Shown: positions 50,145-60,379 of the stretch, piece by piece | Position numbering within the stretch: the first letter of the stretch is position 1 | Layout: each line of letters starts with the position of its first letter | Assembly (NCBI RefSeq): GCF_009901955.1 | Contig: NZ_WUTS01000001.1 | Span: 931,034 to 995,033, forward strand | Length of the DNA: 64,000 bases | DNA from: Halomonas icarae | GTDB taxonomy: Bacteria > Pseudomonadota > Gammaproteobacteria > Pseudomonadales > Halomonadaceae | Reading direction: 5' to 3' | Translations under genes and position numbers: made by a program | Notes under the pieces: generated by a model | Seen by the model: only the letters and a program-made list of their open reading frames with translations | The model's database searches: none | What the model was told of the DNA's origin: nothing

Positions 50145-50196
50145 GCAAGGGGGTAGAATCGTACGCCCACTTTCTGTCATGCCATGGTGATACTCG

Positions 50197-50664
50197 ATGA
50201 GCTCCACCACCGCCCTGATTCTTGCCGGCCTAGCCCTGGTCGTCATCGCCGGCCTCGGCGCCTATGCCTTTACCCTCTGGCGCGAGGTTCGGCGGCGGCG
50301 GGCCAGGCAGCAGGATGAACTGCGTCGGGCCCATGAAAATTGTCTGGAGAACCTGGAGCTGGTGGCCTCGGCACTGCTTCAGGAGCAGGTGGATATCACC
50401 GAGGGTGCCTGGCGTTGCAAGGTGCTGCTCGAGATCCTCGACTCACGGCTGCTGGAGCGTGAGAGCTTTCGCCCCTTCGGCGAGGTCCATGCACGGACTC
50501 GCCACCTTCATACCCATGAAGCCCGCAAGGCGCTGACCCCCAAGGAGCGCTTCAAGGAGGACAAGGAGCGCTTTGCGGTCGAGGAGGAGCATCGCGATGC
50601 CGTTCTCGAAGCCGCCCGCGCCGCGCTGGTCTTCCGGCGCGACTGGCCGGCGAGCCTGCATTGA
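50197..50664 (+). CDS. DUF2489 membrane-anchored protein
   Basis: 155 residues. One N-terminal membrane helix (LILAGLALVVIAGLGAYAFTLW), a basic RRRRARQQDELRRAHENCLENLELVASALLQEQVD segment and a helical cytoplasmic domain ending RDWPASLH; this is the DUF2489 layout. Function unknown. It is a single gene between the DASS transporter (divergent) and the OmpA-type lipoprotein. Confidence 0.85.
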   Translation: MSSTTALILAGLALVVIAGLGAYAFTLWREVRRRRARQQDELRRAHENCLENLELVASALLQEQVDITEGAWRCKVLLEILDSRLLERESFRPFGEVHARTRHLHTHEARKALTPKERFKEDKERFAVEEEHRDAVLEAARAALVFRRDWPASLH

Positions 50665-50923
50665 GAGTTAGGCACGCCAGCAACCTTTATCGAACACTGT
50701 GCGATAGCGCCAGGTTTTGCTAGTCTATCCCTAGACGATTGAACAATCTGCCGAGCTGCTGCAAGCTTGGCGCGTGTTGGGGTCGGTGAATACCCTAAGG
50801 GTGTGCCGTGCCACAGCATCTGTGTTGCAACGAAGAGTGCCACACACGATCGTCGGGATCATCTGGGAGGCGGCAAGCAGTTGCCTACCCTGGAGCGATA
50901 AAAGAAAAGAGAAGGAGTTTCAC

Positions 50924-51571
50924 ATGAAGAAGTCCACGACTGGCTTGCTGCTCGGTTCTGCTCTGGTGGTCGGCCTTGCAGGCTGCGCCACCCCGAATAC
51001 GACCCCGTCCTCCGACAAGCCCTGGTATCAGCAGCCGGTGACCTGCGGTATCGCCGGTGCTCTGATCGGCGGTGGTATCGGTTATGCCACCAGCGGTGAG
51101 TCCGATGAGGAAACCGGTGCTGCCGTTGGCGCTACCTCCGCCGCTGCCATCGGCGCCCTGCTGTGCGCCGATTCGCCGGAGCCGGTGGCCGAGCCCGCGC
51201 CGATGCCGGAGCCCGAGCCCGAGCCCGTGTTTGTGCCGGTGACCCTGCAGAGCGATGTGACCTTTGCTTTCGACTCCGCCGAGCTGCGTCCCGGCGCCGC
51301 GTCCGAGCTGAACCAGGTCGCCAGCACCCTCAACGACAATCCCGAGGTTCGTGTGACCATCGCCGGTCATACCGACGCCATCGGTACCAACGAGTACAAC
51401 CTGGAGCTCTCCAAGGATCGTGCCGACTCCGTGCGTGACTACCTGATGAGTCAGGGCGTTGCCGGTGATCGCATGAACACCGTGGGTTACGGTGAAGAGC
51501 GCCCGGTCGCCACCAACGAGACCGACGCGGGGCGTGCCATGAACCGTCGCGTGGAGATCATGAGCCAGTAA
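50924..51571 (+). CDS. OmpA-family lipoprotein
   Basis: 215 residues from ATG 50924 after AAGGAG. Lipoprotein signal with the lipobox VGLAGC and the acylated C21. A Gly-rich segment (GIAGALIGGGIGYATSG, GAAVGATSAAAIGALL) may insert in the membrane, a Pro-Glu linker follows, and residues about 110-215 form the peptidoglycan-binding OmpA domain (TFAFDSAELRPGAASELNQVA, GHTDAIGTNEYNLELSKDRADSVRDYL, NRRVEI). It ties the outer membrane to murein. A 259-bp leader with no gene precedes it. Confidence 0.93.
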   Translation: MKKSTTGLLLGSALVVGLAGCATPNTTPSSDKPWYQQPVTCGIAGALIGGGIGYATSGESDEETGAAVGATSAAAIGALLCADSPEPVAEPAPMPEPEPEPVFVPVTLQSDVTFAFDSAELRPGAASELNQVASTLNDNPEVRVTIAGHTDAIGTNEYNLELSKDRADSVRDYLMSQGVAGDRMNTVGYGEERPVATNETDAGRAMNRRVEIMSQ

Positions 51572-51610
51572 CGACTGGATTCATGTTGACGGCGGGCTCA
51601 GGCTCGCTTG

Positions 51611-51634
51611 CAGGGGCGCCTCAGGGCGCCCCTG
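51611..51634 (+). terminator. Hairpin after the OmpA-type gene
   Basis: A 10-bp perfect stem CAGGGGCGCC/GGCGCCCCTG with loop TCAG, 40 bp after the stop. There is only a short TTG after it, so termination may be partial. Confidence 0.7.
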
Positions 51635-51789
51635 TTGCGTCGCTACAGTGGCGCCACAAGTGGTGCTTTGTTATCGTGGCGCGTCATCCGGCACGGTCCG
51701 GCACCGTCTCGCCAGCGGCACTTCTTGTTTACGGCGATGGCCGGGCTCCGGCTGACAAGTACCTATTCACTCTTTGTTCACTGCGACAT

Positions 51790-51810
51790 GTGGTCTTTCG
51801 TATGGGCCAC
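51790..51810 (+). promoter_or_regulatory. Candidate thrS translational operator (tRNA-Thr anticodon-arm mimic)
   Basis: GTGGTCT (51790-51796) pairs with GGGCCAC (51804-51810), including two U-G pairs, around a 7-nt loop UUCGUAU. In tRNA numbering the loop has U33, C34-G35-U36 and A37, i.e. a threonine anticodon with its conserved neighbours. It lies 10 bp upstream of the AAGGA ribosome site of thrS. In E. coli, ThrRS represses its own mRNA by binding such a mimic; here the activity is inferred. Confidence 0.6.
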
Positions 51811-51832
51811 CACTGCGCGAAAGGACCCCTTC

Positions 51833-53752
51833 ATGCCAATCGTGACCCTGCCTGACGGCAGCCAGAGACGCTTCGATGCCCCGCTGAGCGTGATGCAACT
51901 GGCCGAAGACATCGGCCCAGGACTCGCCAAGGCCTGTGTGGCCGGCAAGATCGACGGTGTGCCGGTGGATGCCGCCGATATCATCGATCGTGATGCCGAG
52001 GTGGCAATCCTTACCGCCAAGGACCCCGAGGGTCTGGAGGTGGTGCGTCACTCCTGTGCCCACCTGATCGGTCACGCCGTCAAGCAGCTCTATCCCGATG
52101 CGAAGATGGCCATAGGGCCGGTCATCGATGATGGCTTCTACTACGATATCGATTTCGGTCGCTCGGCGACCCCGGACGACCTCGAAGCCATCGAGCAGCG
52201 CATGAAGGCGCTGATCGACAAGGGCTATGAGGTGGTCCGTGAGTACGTCGACCGCGATAAGGCGATGCTTGCCTTCCTGCACCGCGATGAGCCCTACAAG
52301 CAGGAGATCGTGCGGGAGATTCCCGAAGGGGAGACGATCCGTCTCTATCACCATGAAGAGTATGTCGACATGTGCCGGGGGCCACATGTGCCCAATACCC
52401 GGCATCTGAAATCATTCAAGTTGACCAAGCTGGCCGGTGCCTACTGGCGTGGTGATGCCACCAAGCCCATGCTGACGCGCATCTATGGCACCGCCTGGCC
52501 CGACAAGAAGCAGCTCAAGGCCTATCTCAAGCGTCTCGAGGAGGCGGAGAAGCGCGATCACCGCAAGCTGGCTCGCAAGATGGATCTCTTCCACCTCCAG
52601 GAAGAGGCGCCGGGGATGGTGTTCTGGCACCCCAACGGCTGGACCATGTATCAGGCGCTCGAGCAGTATATGCGCCGGGTGCAGGTCGAGAATGGCTACC
52701 AGGAGATCAAGACCCCCCAGGTGGTGGATCTGTCGCTGTGGAAGAAGTCCGGTCACTGGGGACACTACAGCGAGCTGATGTTCACCACCGAGTCGGAGAA
52801 GCGCGATTACGCCATCAAGCCCATGAACTGTCCCTGCCACGTGCAGGTGTTCAATCAGGGTCTCAAGAGCTATCGGGATCTGCCGCTGCGCCTGGCGGAG
52901 TTCGGCAGCTGCCATCGCAACGAACCCTCCGGTTCCTTGCATGGTCTGATGCGGGTGCGTGGCTTTACCCAGGATGACGCCCACATCTTCTGTACGGAAA
53001 AGCAGATTCAGTCCGAGGCCGAGGCATTTATTGCCCTGACCCTCAAGGTTTACAAGGACCTCGGCTTTGATGAAGTAGAGCTCAAGCTGTCGACGCGTCC
53101 CGATGACTTCATGGGCGAGGCGGAGCTGTGGGATCGCGCCGAGGCGGGTCTCGAGGCCGCGCTCGACTCCACCGGCCTCAAGTGGGAACTTCAGCCAGGC
53201 GAGGGTGCCTTCTACGGTCCCAAGATCGAGTTCTCCCTGCGCGACTGCCTCAATCGGGTCTGGCAGTGTGGTACCCTGCAGCTCGACTTCAATCTGCCGG
53301 GACGTCTGGGGGCTCAGTTCGTCGATGAGGATGGCGCCCGCAAGACGCCGGTAATGCTGCACCGTGCGATTCTTGGCTCATTCGAGCGCTTCCTGGGGAT
53401 CCTGATCGAGCATCACGCCGGCGCCATGCCGCTCTGGCTGGCTCCCCAGCAGGTGGCGATCCTCAATATCACCGACTCCCAGCGTGATTTTGTGCTGGAG
53501 CTGGAGCGTCGGCTGCAGAAATTCGGCCTGCGCGTCAAGGCGGACTTGAGGAATGAGAAGATCGGCTTTAAAATCCGGGAGCATACCTTGCAGAAAGTTC
53601 CCTATCTCCTGGTGGTAGGAGATAAGGAAGTCGAAGCCGATTCGGTCGCCCTGCGTACGCGCAGTGGTGAAGATCTGGGCACCATGACGGTCGATGACCT
53701 CATGGCGCGCCTCGGTGAAGAGCTCGGTGAGAGACATTCGTCAATTGCCTAA
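51833..53752 (+). CDS. thrS: Threonyl-tRNA synthetase
   Basis: 639 residues from ATG 51833 after AAGGA; E. coli ThrRS is 642. The N-terminal TGS domain is [14 protein letters not shown] onward; the editing domain has [20 protein letters not shown] and [13 protein letters not shown]; the class II core has the zinc region [32 protein letters not shown] and motif 3 [11 protein letters not shown]. The C-terminal anticodon-binding domain closes it. First gene of the thrS-infC-rpmI-rplT-pheS-pheT-ihfA block. Confidence 0.97.
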   Translation: MPIVTLPDGSQRRFDAPLSVMQLAEDIGPGLAKACVAGKIDGVPVDAADIIDRDAEVAILTAKDPEGLEVVRHSCAHLIGHAVKQLYPDAKMAIGPVIDDGFYYDIDFGRSATPDDLEAIEQRMKALIDKGYEVVREYVDRDKAMLAFLHRDEPYKQEIVREIPEGETIRLYHHEEYVDMCRGPHVPNTRHLKSFKLTKLAGAYWRGDATKPMLTRIYGTAWPDKKQLKAYLKRLEEAEKRDHRKLARKMDLFHLQEEAPGMVFWHPNGWTMYQALEQYMRRVQVENGYQEIKTPQVVDLSLWKKSGHWGHYSELMFTTESEKRDYAIKPMNCPCHVQVFNQGLKSYRDLPLRLAEFGSCHRNEPSGSLHGLMRVRGFTQDDAHIFCTEKQIQSEAEAFIALTLKVYKDLGFDEVELKLSTRPDDFMGEAELWDRAEAGLEAALDSTGLKWELQPGEGAFYGPKIEFSLRDCLNRVWQCGTLQLDFNLPGRLGAQFVDEDGARKTPVMLHRAILGSFERFLGILIEHHAGAMPLWLAPQQVAILNITDSQRDFVLELERRLQKFGLRVKADLRNEKIGFKIREHTLQKVPYLLVVGDKEVEADSVALRTRSGEDLGTMTVDDLMARLGEELGERHSSIA

Positions 53753-53763
53753 GGAGACGGAAC

Positions 53764-54306
53764 ATCAAGCGTAGCAACCCAAGAGGGCGCGTACAGGATA
53801 AGCGCCCCCCGATGAACGAGCGTATTACCGATGATCAGGTTCGCCTGATCGACAGCGACGGCGAGCAATTGGGGGTAGTGCCCACCAGCGAGGCGCTGGA
53901 GCGTGCCGAAGCCGCCGGTATGGATCTCGTGCAGATCTCCAATGCCGATCCGATCGTTTGCAAGATCATGGATTACGGCAAGTTCGTCTTCGAGCAAAAG
54001 AAGCAGAAGTCTGCCCAGAAGAAGAAGACGAAGCAGATTCAGGTCAAGGAAGTGAAGTTCCGGCCTGGCACCGACGAGGGTGACTATCAGGTCAAGATGA
54101 AGAACCTGACGCGTTTCCTCGAAGCGGGCGACAAGGGCAAGGTCACGCTGCGTTTCCGCGGTCGTGAAATGGCGCATCAGGACATCGGTCGCAAGCTGAT
54201 GGAGCGGATCGCTGCCGACCTTGAAGAACTCGGGAGTGTCGAATCCTTCCCGAAGATGGAAGGTCGTCAGATGATCATGATCATCGCGCCCAAGAAGAAG
54301 CAGTAA
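53764..54306 (+). CDS. infC: Translation initiation factor IF-3 (ATC start)
   Basis: 180 residues if initiated at ATC 53764, 7 nt after AAGGAG (53751-53756). The first in-frame ATG (53812) is 16 codons downstream, has no ribosome site and would cut the N-terminal domain; E. coli IF3 is also 180 residues and starts at AUU. Rare start codons in infC allow IF3 to repress itself by rejecting non-canonical initiation. The sequence has [24 protein letters not shown] and the C-terminal [19 protein letters not shown]. Confidence 0.93.
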   Translation: MKRSNPRGRVQDKRPPMNERITDDQVRLIDSDGEQLGVVPTSEALERAEAAGMDLVQISNADPIVCKIMDYGKFVFEQKKQKSAQKKKTKQIQVKEVKFRPGTDEGDYQVKMKNLTRFLEAGDKGKVTLRFRGREMAHQDIGRKLMERIAADLEELGSVESFPKMEGRQMIMIIAPKKKQ

Positions 54307-54355
54307 GCGGTACCAGCAGTATCAAAAGAAGTGATCCGGTGGCCGGTTCAACGGG

Positions 54356-54406
54356 CGCAAGGTGTCATGCCTTGCGTCGGCCTCGGGTTTTCTGAAGAAC
54401 CTCGAG
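54356..54406 (+). promoter_or_regulatory. Two hairpins in the rpmI leader
   Basis: CGCAAGG/CCTTGCG (54356-54376) and CTCGGGTT/AACC(T)CGAG with one bulged T (54382-54406) lie directly before the rpmI ribosome site. In E. coli the same interval holds the L20 repressor-binding structure; no primary-sequence match can be claimed. Confidence 0.4.
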
Positions 54407-54419
54407 CGGAGTTATTCTC

Positions 54420-54614
54420 ATGCCGAAGATCAAGAGCAACAGCGGCGCTGCCAAGCGCTTCAAGAAGACGGCCAACGGCTTCAAGCACAAGCAGTCGTTC
54501 CGTAGCCACATCCTGACCAAGAAGTCCACCAAGCGTAAGCGTCAACTGCGTGGCATGAAGCAGATTCACGACGCGGACAAGCCGCTCATTCAGCGGATGC
54601 TGCCCAACCTGTAA
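54420..54614 (+). CDS. rpmI: 50S ribosomal protein L35
   Basis: 64 residues, highly basic: [21 protein letters not shown] and [20 protein letters not shown] are the family signature. Lies between infC and rplT as in other gammaproteobacteria. A CGGAG site precedes the ATG at suitable distance. Confidence 0.97.
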   Translation: MPKIKSNSGAAKRFKKTANGFKHKQSFRSHILTKKSTKRKRQLRGMKQIHDADKPLIQRMLPNL

Positions 54615-54651
54615 GCCCCTTGGTAGACCCATTTTTCGTCAGGAGTAAGCT

Positions 54652-55005
54652 ATGACTCGTGTCAAGCGGGGCGTCGTCGCCCGTCGCCGTCACAAGAAGA
54701 TTCTCAAGCAGGCCAAGGGTTACTATGGTGCCCGGAGCCGCGTCTTTCGCGTCGCCAAGCAGGCGGTCATCAAGGCAGGCCAGTACGCCTACCGCGACCG
54801 TCGCCAGCGCAAGCGTCAGTTCCGTGCCCTGTGGATCCAGCGTATCAACGCCGGTGCTCGCCAGCACGGTCTGTCCTATAGCCGCTTCGTCGGTGGCCTG
54901 AAAAAGGCCGGGATCGAGATCGACCGCAAGGTCCTGGCTGACCTGGCCGTCAACGAGAAGGCAGCCTTCGCTGCCATCGTCGAGAAGGCCAAGGCTGCCC
55001 AGTAA
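54652..55005 (+). CDS. rplT: 50S ribosomal protein L20
   Basis: 117 residues: [43 protein letters not shown] and [20 protein letters not shown]. Early 23S rRNA-binding protein needed for 50S assembly; in E. coli it also represses rpmI and rplT. Ribosome site CAGGAG upstream. Confidence 0.97.
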   Translation: MTRVKRGVVARRRHKKILKQAKGYYGARSRVFRVAKQAVIKAGQYAYRDRRQRKRQFRALWIQRINAGARQHGLSYSRFVGGLKKAGIEIDRKVLADLAVNEKAAFAAIVEKAKAAQ

Positions 55006-55058
55006 GAGACAGCGTCATTTTCGGCCACCCGGCTGTTGCCGGGTAGCCGTAGACGTCG

Positions 55059-55093
55059 CAGGGGAAGAGCAGCCGCTCTTCCCCTGTTTTTTT
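55059..55093 (+). terminator. Strong intrinsic terminator or attenuator between rplT and pheS
   Basis: A 12-bp perfect stem CAGGGGAAGAGC/GCTCTTCCCCTG with a 4-nt loop AGCC and seven T. A second hairpin ACCCGGC/GCCGGGT lies just upstream (55027-55043). It is 39 bp upstream of the pheS start, where E. coli carries the pheM attenuator. Confidence 0.92.
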
Positions 55094-55095
55094 AG

Positions 55096-56151
<1,056 letters not shown>

Positions 56152-56190
56152 TCGTCCACCGGAACGCAGAACACAGCGATAGGATTTGTC

Positions 56191-58587
56191 ATGAAATTTT
56201 CCGAACACTGGCTGCGCGAGTGGGTTTCCCCTCAGCTGGCAACCCAGGCACTGGCCGACCAGATCACCATGGCAGGGCTCGAGGTCGATGCCGTGGAGCC
56301 GGTAGCGGCGGCCTTCGAGGGCGTGGTAGTCGCCGAGGTGGTAGAGAAGCAGCAGCACCCGGATGCCGACAAGCTCAGCGTCTGCCGGGTCGACGATGGC
56401 AGCGGTGAACCGGTTCAGGTGGTCTGTGGTGCGCCGAATGTAGCGGCGGGGCAGAAGGTGGCCTTCGCCCGGGTGGGCGCGGTGCTGCCCGATGACTCCA
56501 AGGCGTCGGGTTTCAAGATCAAGAAGGCCAAGCTGCGGGGGCAGGAGTCCCGGGGCATGATCTGCTCGGCGTCCGAACTGGGGCTCGAGGAGGAGGCCTC
56601 CCCGGGCATCCTGGTGCTGCCCGCCGATGCGCCCAGGGGCGAGGACCTGCGCGCCTGGCTGGGGCTGGACGACTGCACCATCGAGGTCGACCTGACGCCC
56701 AATCGCGGCGACTGCCTGAGCCTCAAGGGCCTGGCCCGTGAGGTCGGCGTGCTCAACCGCCTTCCTGTTCAAGGCCCGACATGCGAGGCGGTACCGGCGA
56801 GCCATGCTGAGACGTTTGCGGTTCGCGTCGAGGACACCGAACGTTGCCCCCGCTATATCGGGCGACTGATCAAGGGGGTCGATGTCACCGCCCAGACTCC
56901 GCTGTGGATGGTCGAGCGCCTGCGCCGTGGAGGCGTGCGCAGCATCGACCCGGTCGTCGACATCACCAACTATGTGATGCTCGAGCTGGGGCAGCCGCTG
57001 CATGCCTTCGATCGCGACAACCTTCACGGTGCGGTGATCGTGCGCCTGGCCCGGGAGGGAGAGCGGCTGGTACTGCTCGACGGCCAGGAAGTCAGCCTCG
57101 ACGCATCGACCCTGGTGATCGCCGACGAACGCGGGCCGCTGGCCATCGCCGGGGTGATGGGTGGGGAGCAGTCGGGTGTCAACGAGAAGACCCGTGATAT
57201 CTTCCTCGAGTCGGCATTCTTCTCGCCCCTGGCGGTGGCCGGTCAGGCGCGTGACTATGGCCTGCACACCGATGCTTCGCACCGGTTCGAGCGCGGCGTC
57301 GATCCCCAGCTGGCCCGCGAGGCGACCGAGCGCGCCACGGCTCTGTTGCTCGATATCGTCGGCGGCGAGGCCGGCCCACTGGTGGAGGTGGCCAGCGACG
57401 ACCACCTGCCTGCACCGCGTCGCGTGGTGCTGCGGCGCGCACGACTCGAACAGGCGCTCGGCAAGACGTTCGCGGTCGAGGAGGTCAGCGAGATACTCGA
57501 GCGGCTCGGCATGGAAGTCGAGACGACCGATGCCCAATGGCGCGCCGTGGTGCCGAGCTGGCGGTTCGATATCGCCATCGAGGAGGATCTCATCGAGGAG
57601 GTGGCGCGTATCCATGGCTACAACCGCCTTCCCGTACGCCGTCCCCAGGCCCGTCTGGGGCTGCGCCCCGATCATGAGGCGCGCACGCCGCTGGCCCGCC
57701 TGCGGCGCCAGATGGTGGCGCGTGGCTACCAGGAGGCGGTGACCTACAGCTTCGTCGCCCCCGAGCTGCAGAAGACTCTGCTGCCCGAGGCGGTGTCGCC
57801 GGTGCTGGCCAATCCCATCTCGGCGGATCTGTCAGTGATGCGGGCCAGCCTCTTTCCAGGGCTGATTCGGGCCTTGCAGCACAACCTCAATCGCCAGCAG
57901 AGCCGAGTCCGCTTGTTCGAGACCGGTCTCGTCTTTCGTGGCGAGCTCGATGATCTGGCACAGGTGCCGATGCTGGGTGCCCTGGTCTGTGGCAGCCGTG
58001 AGCCAGAGGGCTGGGCCGCCGAGCGTACGCCGGTCGACTTCTTCGACCTCAAGGGCGATCTCGAGAGTCTGCTGGCCATGGGCGGTGATGCCGAGGCGTG
58101 GCGCTTCGAGCCCGCCGAGCACCCGTCACTGCATCCGGGGCAGTGTGCCCGGCTGCTGTATCGTGGAGAGGAGGCCGGCTGGATCGGCACCCTGCATCCG
58201 GCGGTGCGTGCACAGCTTGGGCTCAAGGTCGATGCACTGCTCTTCGAGGTTCGTCTCGATACCCTGACCCACGGCCGCGTGCCGGCCTTTATGCCGCTAT
58301 CGCGCTACCCCGAGGTTCGGCGTGATCTGGCGTTCCTGGTGGATGAGGGCCTGCCCGTTCAGGCGCTGCTCGATACCCTGCGTGCCGAGGCGGGTGAGTG
58401 GCTGAGCGAATGCCGCCTGTTCGATGTCTACCAGGGCAAGGGAGTGCCGGAAGGGCGCAAGAGCGTTGCCCTGGGCTTGACCTGGCAGCATCCTTCGCGC
58501 ACGCTTAATGACGAGGAAATCAATCAGTTGGTCGATGCCATCGTCAACGAGTCCCGCCAACATCTGGGTGCCGAACTGCGTACCTAG
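56191..58587 (+). CDS. pheT: Phenylalanyl-tRNA synthetase beta subunit
   Basis: 798 residues, normal length. N-terminal tRNA-binding OB domain (residues about 40-150), B3/B4 editing domain with TLVIADERGPLAIAGVMGGE, B5 domain (RRVVLRRARLEQALG), then the inactive class II core and the C-terminal ferredoxin-like anticodon-binding domain (FMPLSRYPEVRRDLAFLVDEGLP and EGRKSVALGLTWQHPSRTL). Starts 40 bp after pheS. Confidence 0.97.
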   Translation: MKFSEHWLREWVSPQLATQALADQITMAGLEVDAVEPVAAAFEGVVVAEVVEKQQHPDADKLSVCRVDDGSGEPVQVVCGAPNVAAGQKVAFARVGAVLPDDSKASGFKIKKAKLRGQESRGMICSASELGLEEEASPGILVLPADAPRGEDLRAWLGLDDCTIEVDLTPNRGDCLSLKGLAREVGVLNRLPVQGPTCEAVPASHAETFAVRVEDTERCPRYIGRLIKGVDVTAQTPLWMVERLRRGGVRSIDPVVDITNYVMLELGQPLHAFDRDNLHGAVIVRLAREGERLVLLDGQEVSLDASTLVIADERGPLAIAGVMGGEQSGVNEKTRDIFLESAFFSPLAVAGQARDYGLHTDASHRFERGVDPQLAREATERATALLLDIVGGEAGPLVEVASDDHLPAPRRVVLRRARLEQALGKTFAVEEVSEILERLGMEVETTDAQWRAVVPSWRFDIAIEEDLIEEVARIHGYNRLPVRRPQARLGLRPDHEARTPLARLRRQMVARGYQEAVTYSFVAPELQKTLLPEAVSPVLANPISADLSVMRASLFPGLIRALQHNLNRQQSRVRLFETGLVFRGELDDLAQVPMLGALVCGSREPEGWAAERTPVDFFDLKGDLESLLAMGGDAEAWRFEPAEHPSLHPGQCARLLYRGEEAGWIGTLHPAVRAQLGLKVDALLFEVRLDTLTHGRVPAFMPLSRYPEVRRDLAFLVDEGLPVQALLDTLRAEAGEWLSECRLFDVYQGKGVPEGRKSVALGLTWQHPSRTLNDEEINQLVDAIVNESRQHLGAELRT

Positions 58588-58665
58588 TGAGGTCTCTCCG
58601 CGGGGCAAGGCAGGCGGGTGTCGATCGCCTAGCGGGCCCGTAAGGGCCTGGAGAGGAGAGCAACG

Positions 58666-58968
58666 ATGGGTGCACTGACCAAGGCGGAGCTCGCCGAACA
58701 CCTGCATGCCGAACTCGGCCTCTCCAAGCGGGAGGCCAAGTCCATGGTGGAGGCCTTCTTCGAGGAGATCCGTGGTTGCCTGAGGGAGAACGAGCAGGTC
58801 AAGCTGTCAGGCTTCGGCAACTTCGATCTGCGCGACAAGCGCGAACGGCCCGGGCGCAACCCCAAGACGGGCGAGGAGATCCCCATCTCCGCGCGTCGGG
58901 TGGTGACCTTCAGGCCGGGGCAGAAGCTGAAGAGTCAGGTCGAGGGATATCGCGGAGAGCACCACTGA
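58666..58968 (+). CDS. ihfA: Integration host factor alpha subunit
   Basis: 100 residues, HU/IHF family: [59 protein letters not shown] with the Pro at the DNA-intercalating tip, and [13 protein letters not shown]. Bends DNA as a heterodimer with IhfB. Ends the translation block; a terminator follows. Ribosome site GAGAGGAG. Confidence 0.96.
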   Translation: MGALTKAELAEHLHAELGLSKREAKSMVEAFFEEIRGCLRENEQVKLSGFGNFDLRDKRERPGRNPKTGEEIPISARRVVTFRPGQKLKSQVEGYRGEHH

Positions 58969-59013
58969 CGCGCCCGACGGCATTGATAACAGCCGGTAAT
59001 GACTCGTGAATAA

Positions 59014-59050
59014 CGAAGGGCCACCCCGATGGGGTGGCCCTTCGCTTCTT
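59014..59050 (+). terminator. Terminator after ihfA
   Basis: A 14-bp perfect stem CGAAGGGCCACCCC/GGGGTGGCCCTTCG with a GAT loop, followed by CTTCTTC. It lies 45 bp after ihfA and can also serve the convergent DUF2788 gene. Confidence 0.85.
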
Positions 59051-59065
59051 CATGCTGCGAAATGA

Positions 59066-59275
59066 CTAAACGACACCACCGTTCTCCAGGACCCAGGTGA
59101 TGATCACCTTGAACACATAACCGAGCATGCCTGCTCCCAGCACCACAAACAGCATGATGGTGCCGAATCGGCCGGCATTGGACTTCTTGGCAAGGTCCCA
59201 GATGATGAAGCACATGAAGAGGATCAGGCCGCCGATCATCAGTGGGGTGATCCACGCCTCGAACGTCTGCTGCAT
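59066..59275 (-). CDS. DUF2788 small membrane protein
   Basis: 69 residues with two membrane helices (WITPLMIGGLILFMCFIIWDLAKKS and FGTIMLFVVLGAGMLGYVFKVIITWVLE). This is the DUF2788 pattern, a family of small gammaproteobacterial inner-membrane proteins without known function. Monocistronic and convergent with ihfA. Confidence 0.8.
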   Translation of the reverse strand: MQQTFEAWITPLMIGGLILFMCFIIWDLAKKSNAGRFGTIMLFVVLGAGMLGYVFKVIITWVLENGGVV

Positions 59276-59431
59276 GATATCTCCGTCAGGGGTAAAGCCC
59301 GTATTATACGCTTACGTGGATGGGTGCGAGGATGTCGGCATGCGACAAAATGTCCCGTGATTGATCCATCTCTAGGCATTGTTGCTCGCTTCAGGATCTT
59401 TGTCGACGAGATGCGAGTCAACCGCGGGCTA

Positions 59432-59440
59432 TGCTAGTAT
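59432..59440 (+). promoter_or_regulatory. Possible extended -10 promoter upstream of the flavodoxin gene
   Basis: TGCTAGTAT fits an extended -10 element 30 bp before the flavodoxin start. No clear -35 hexamer is visible at 17 bp. Confidence 0.35.
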
Positions 59441-59470
59441 ATGGTCAAAATTCTCTGGAAAATCCGTAAC

Positions 59471-59935
59471 ATGCCAAAACTCAAGATCTTTGTGGGAACC
59501 ATGTATGGTGGTGCGCTTGACGTTGCCGAGCAGGTCAAACCGTTGTTCGAGGAGGTAGGGCACGAAGTGGTCATCCTCGAGAACCCCACCCTTGAAGACC
59601 TGGCCGCCGCCGACACCGACCTGGCGCTGTTCTGTGTCTCGACCACCGGTAGCGGTGACTACCCCGGCAGCTTCGCGTCCTTTGCCCAGGCCATCGCCGA
59701 GAAGAGCCCGGGGCTCGGTTCGCTGCGCTACGGGTTGATTGCCCTGGGGGATAGCTCCTACGGCGATACCTTCTGTGGTGCCGGCCGCCAGCTCGATGAA
59801 CTGCTGGAGGGGCAGGGCGCCCAGCGACTGGGAGAGCGCCTCGAAATCGATGCCATGGAGACCTTCATGGCCGACGATGCCGCCATTCCATGGGTCGAGG
59901 AGTGGATCGAGTCACAGCAGCTGAAGGTCGCCTGA
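59471..59935 (+). CDS. Flavodoxin-domain protein, MioC-like
   Basis: 154 residues from ATG 59471. Phosphate-binding loop VGTMYGGALDVAEQV, then LALFCVSTTGSGDYPGSF and LRYGLIALGDSSYGDTFCGAG, the three FMN-contact loops of flavodoxins of the sulfite-reductase/MioC class. MioC is linked to biotin synthesis electron transfer in E. coli. The next gene begins 2 bp after the stop. Confidence 0.85.
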   Translation: MPKLKIFVGTMYGGALDVAEQVKPLFEEVGHEVVILENPTLEDLAAADTDLALFCVSTTGSGDYPGSFASFAQAIAEKSPGLGSLRYGLIALGDSSYGDTFCGAGRQLDELLEGQGAQRLGERLEIDAMETFMADDAAIPWVEEWIESQQLKVA

Positions 59936-59936
59936 G

Positions 59937-60308
59937 GTGGGTGGCCAGCCGACCGCCGAACGACTCAGCCTATTGCTGGGTCTTGCCCTGCTGATGCTCG
60001 CCAGTTTGCCGCGCTATCTGGTGGCGGGGCACGAGAATCGCTTTAGCCTGATGCTGATGGCGCTGGCGGTGGTCTGTCTGGTGGGCGTGCTGCAGTGGCG
60101 GCTGCTGGATGTGGCTGGCAAAGCGCGTCTGCCTCGGCTGCTGAGCCGTCTGGGGCTATGCATGCTGGCCGGTCTCACCGGCATGGCAGGCTGGCATGCC
60201 CTGTTCACCGATTTCATCGGCTGGGAACTGTGGCTCTCCCATGGCACCACTCTGGGGCTGCTGCTGCATGCCCTTGGCCTCTGGGTGCGGCCGCCCTTCC
60301 GAGAATAG
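59937..60308 (+). CDS. Four-helix membrane protein of unknown family
   Basis: 123 residues from GTG 59937. Predicted membrane helices are SLLLGLALLMLASLPRYLV, FSLMLMALAVVCLVGVLQW, LGLCMLAGLTGMAGWHALF and GTTLGLLLHALGLW. No recognised family or motif. Likely co-transcribed with the flavodoxin gene. Confidence 0.7.
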   Translation: MGGQPTAERLSLLLGLALLMLASLPRYLVAGHENRFSLMLMALAVVCLVGVLQWRLLDVAGKARLPRLLSRLGLCMLAGLTGMAGWHALFTDFIGWELWLSHGTTLGLLLHALGLWVRPPFRE

Positions 60309-60333
60309 CCGGCACAGACCCCATGCCCTAATT

Positions 60334-60356
60334 CCCACGGGAACAGTTCCCGTGGG
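60334..60356. terminator. Hairpin between convergent genes
   Basis: A 10-bp perfect stem CCCACGGGAA/TTCCCGTGGG with a CAG loop, between the membrane-protein gene and ppnN. No U-tract. Confidence 0.55.
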
Positions 60357-60379
60357 CTTGGGGCGGACTGGCTTACGGC

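Noticed and set aside
53812..54306. infC starting at ATG 53812
   Set aside because: No ribosome site there, the frame is open upstream to an ATC placed correctly behind AAGGAG, and IF3 length then matches the family.
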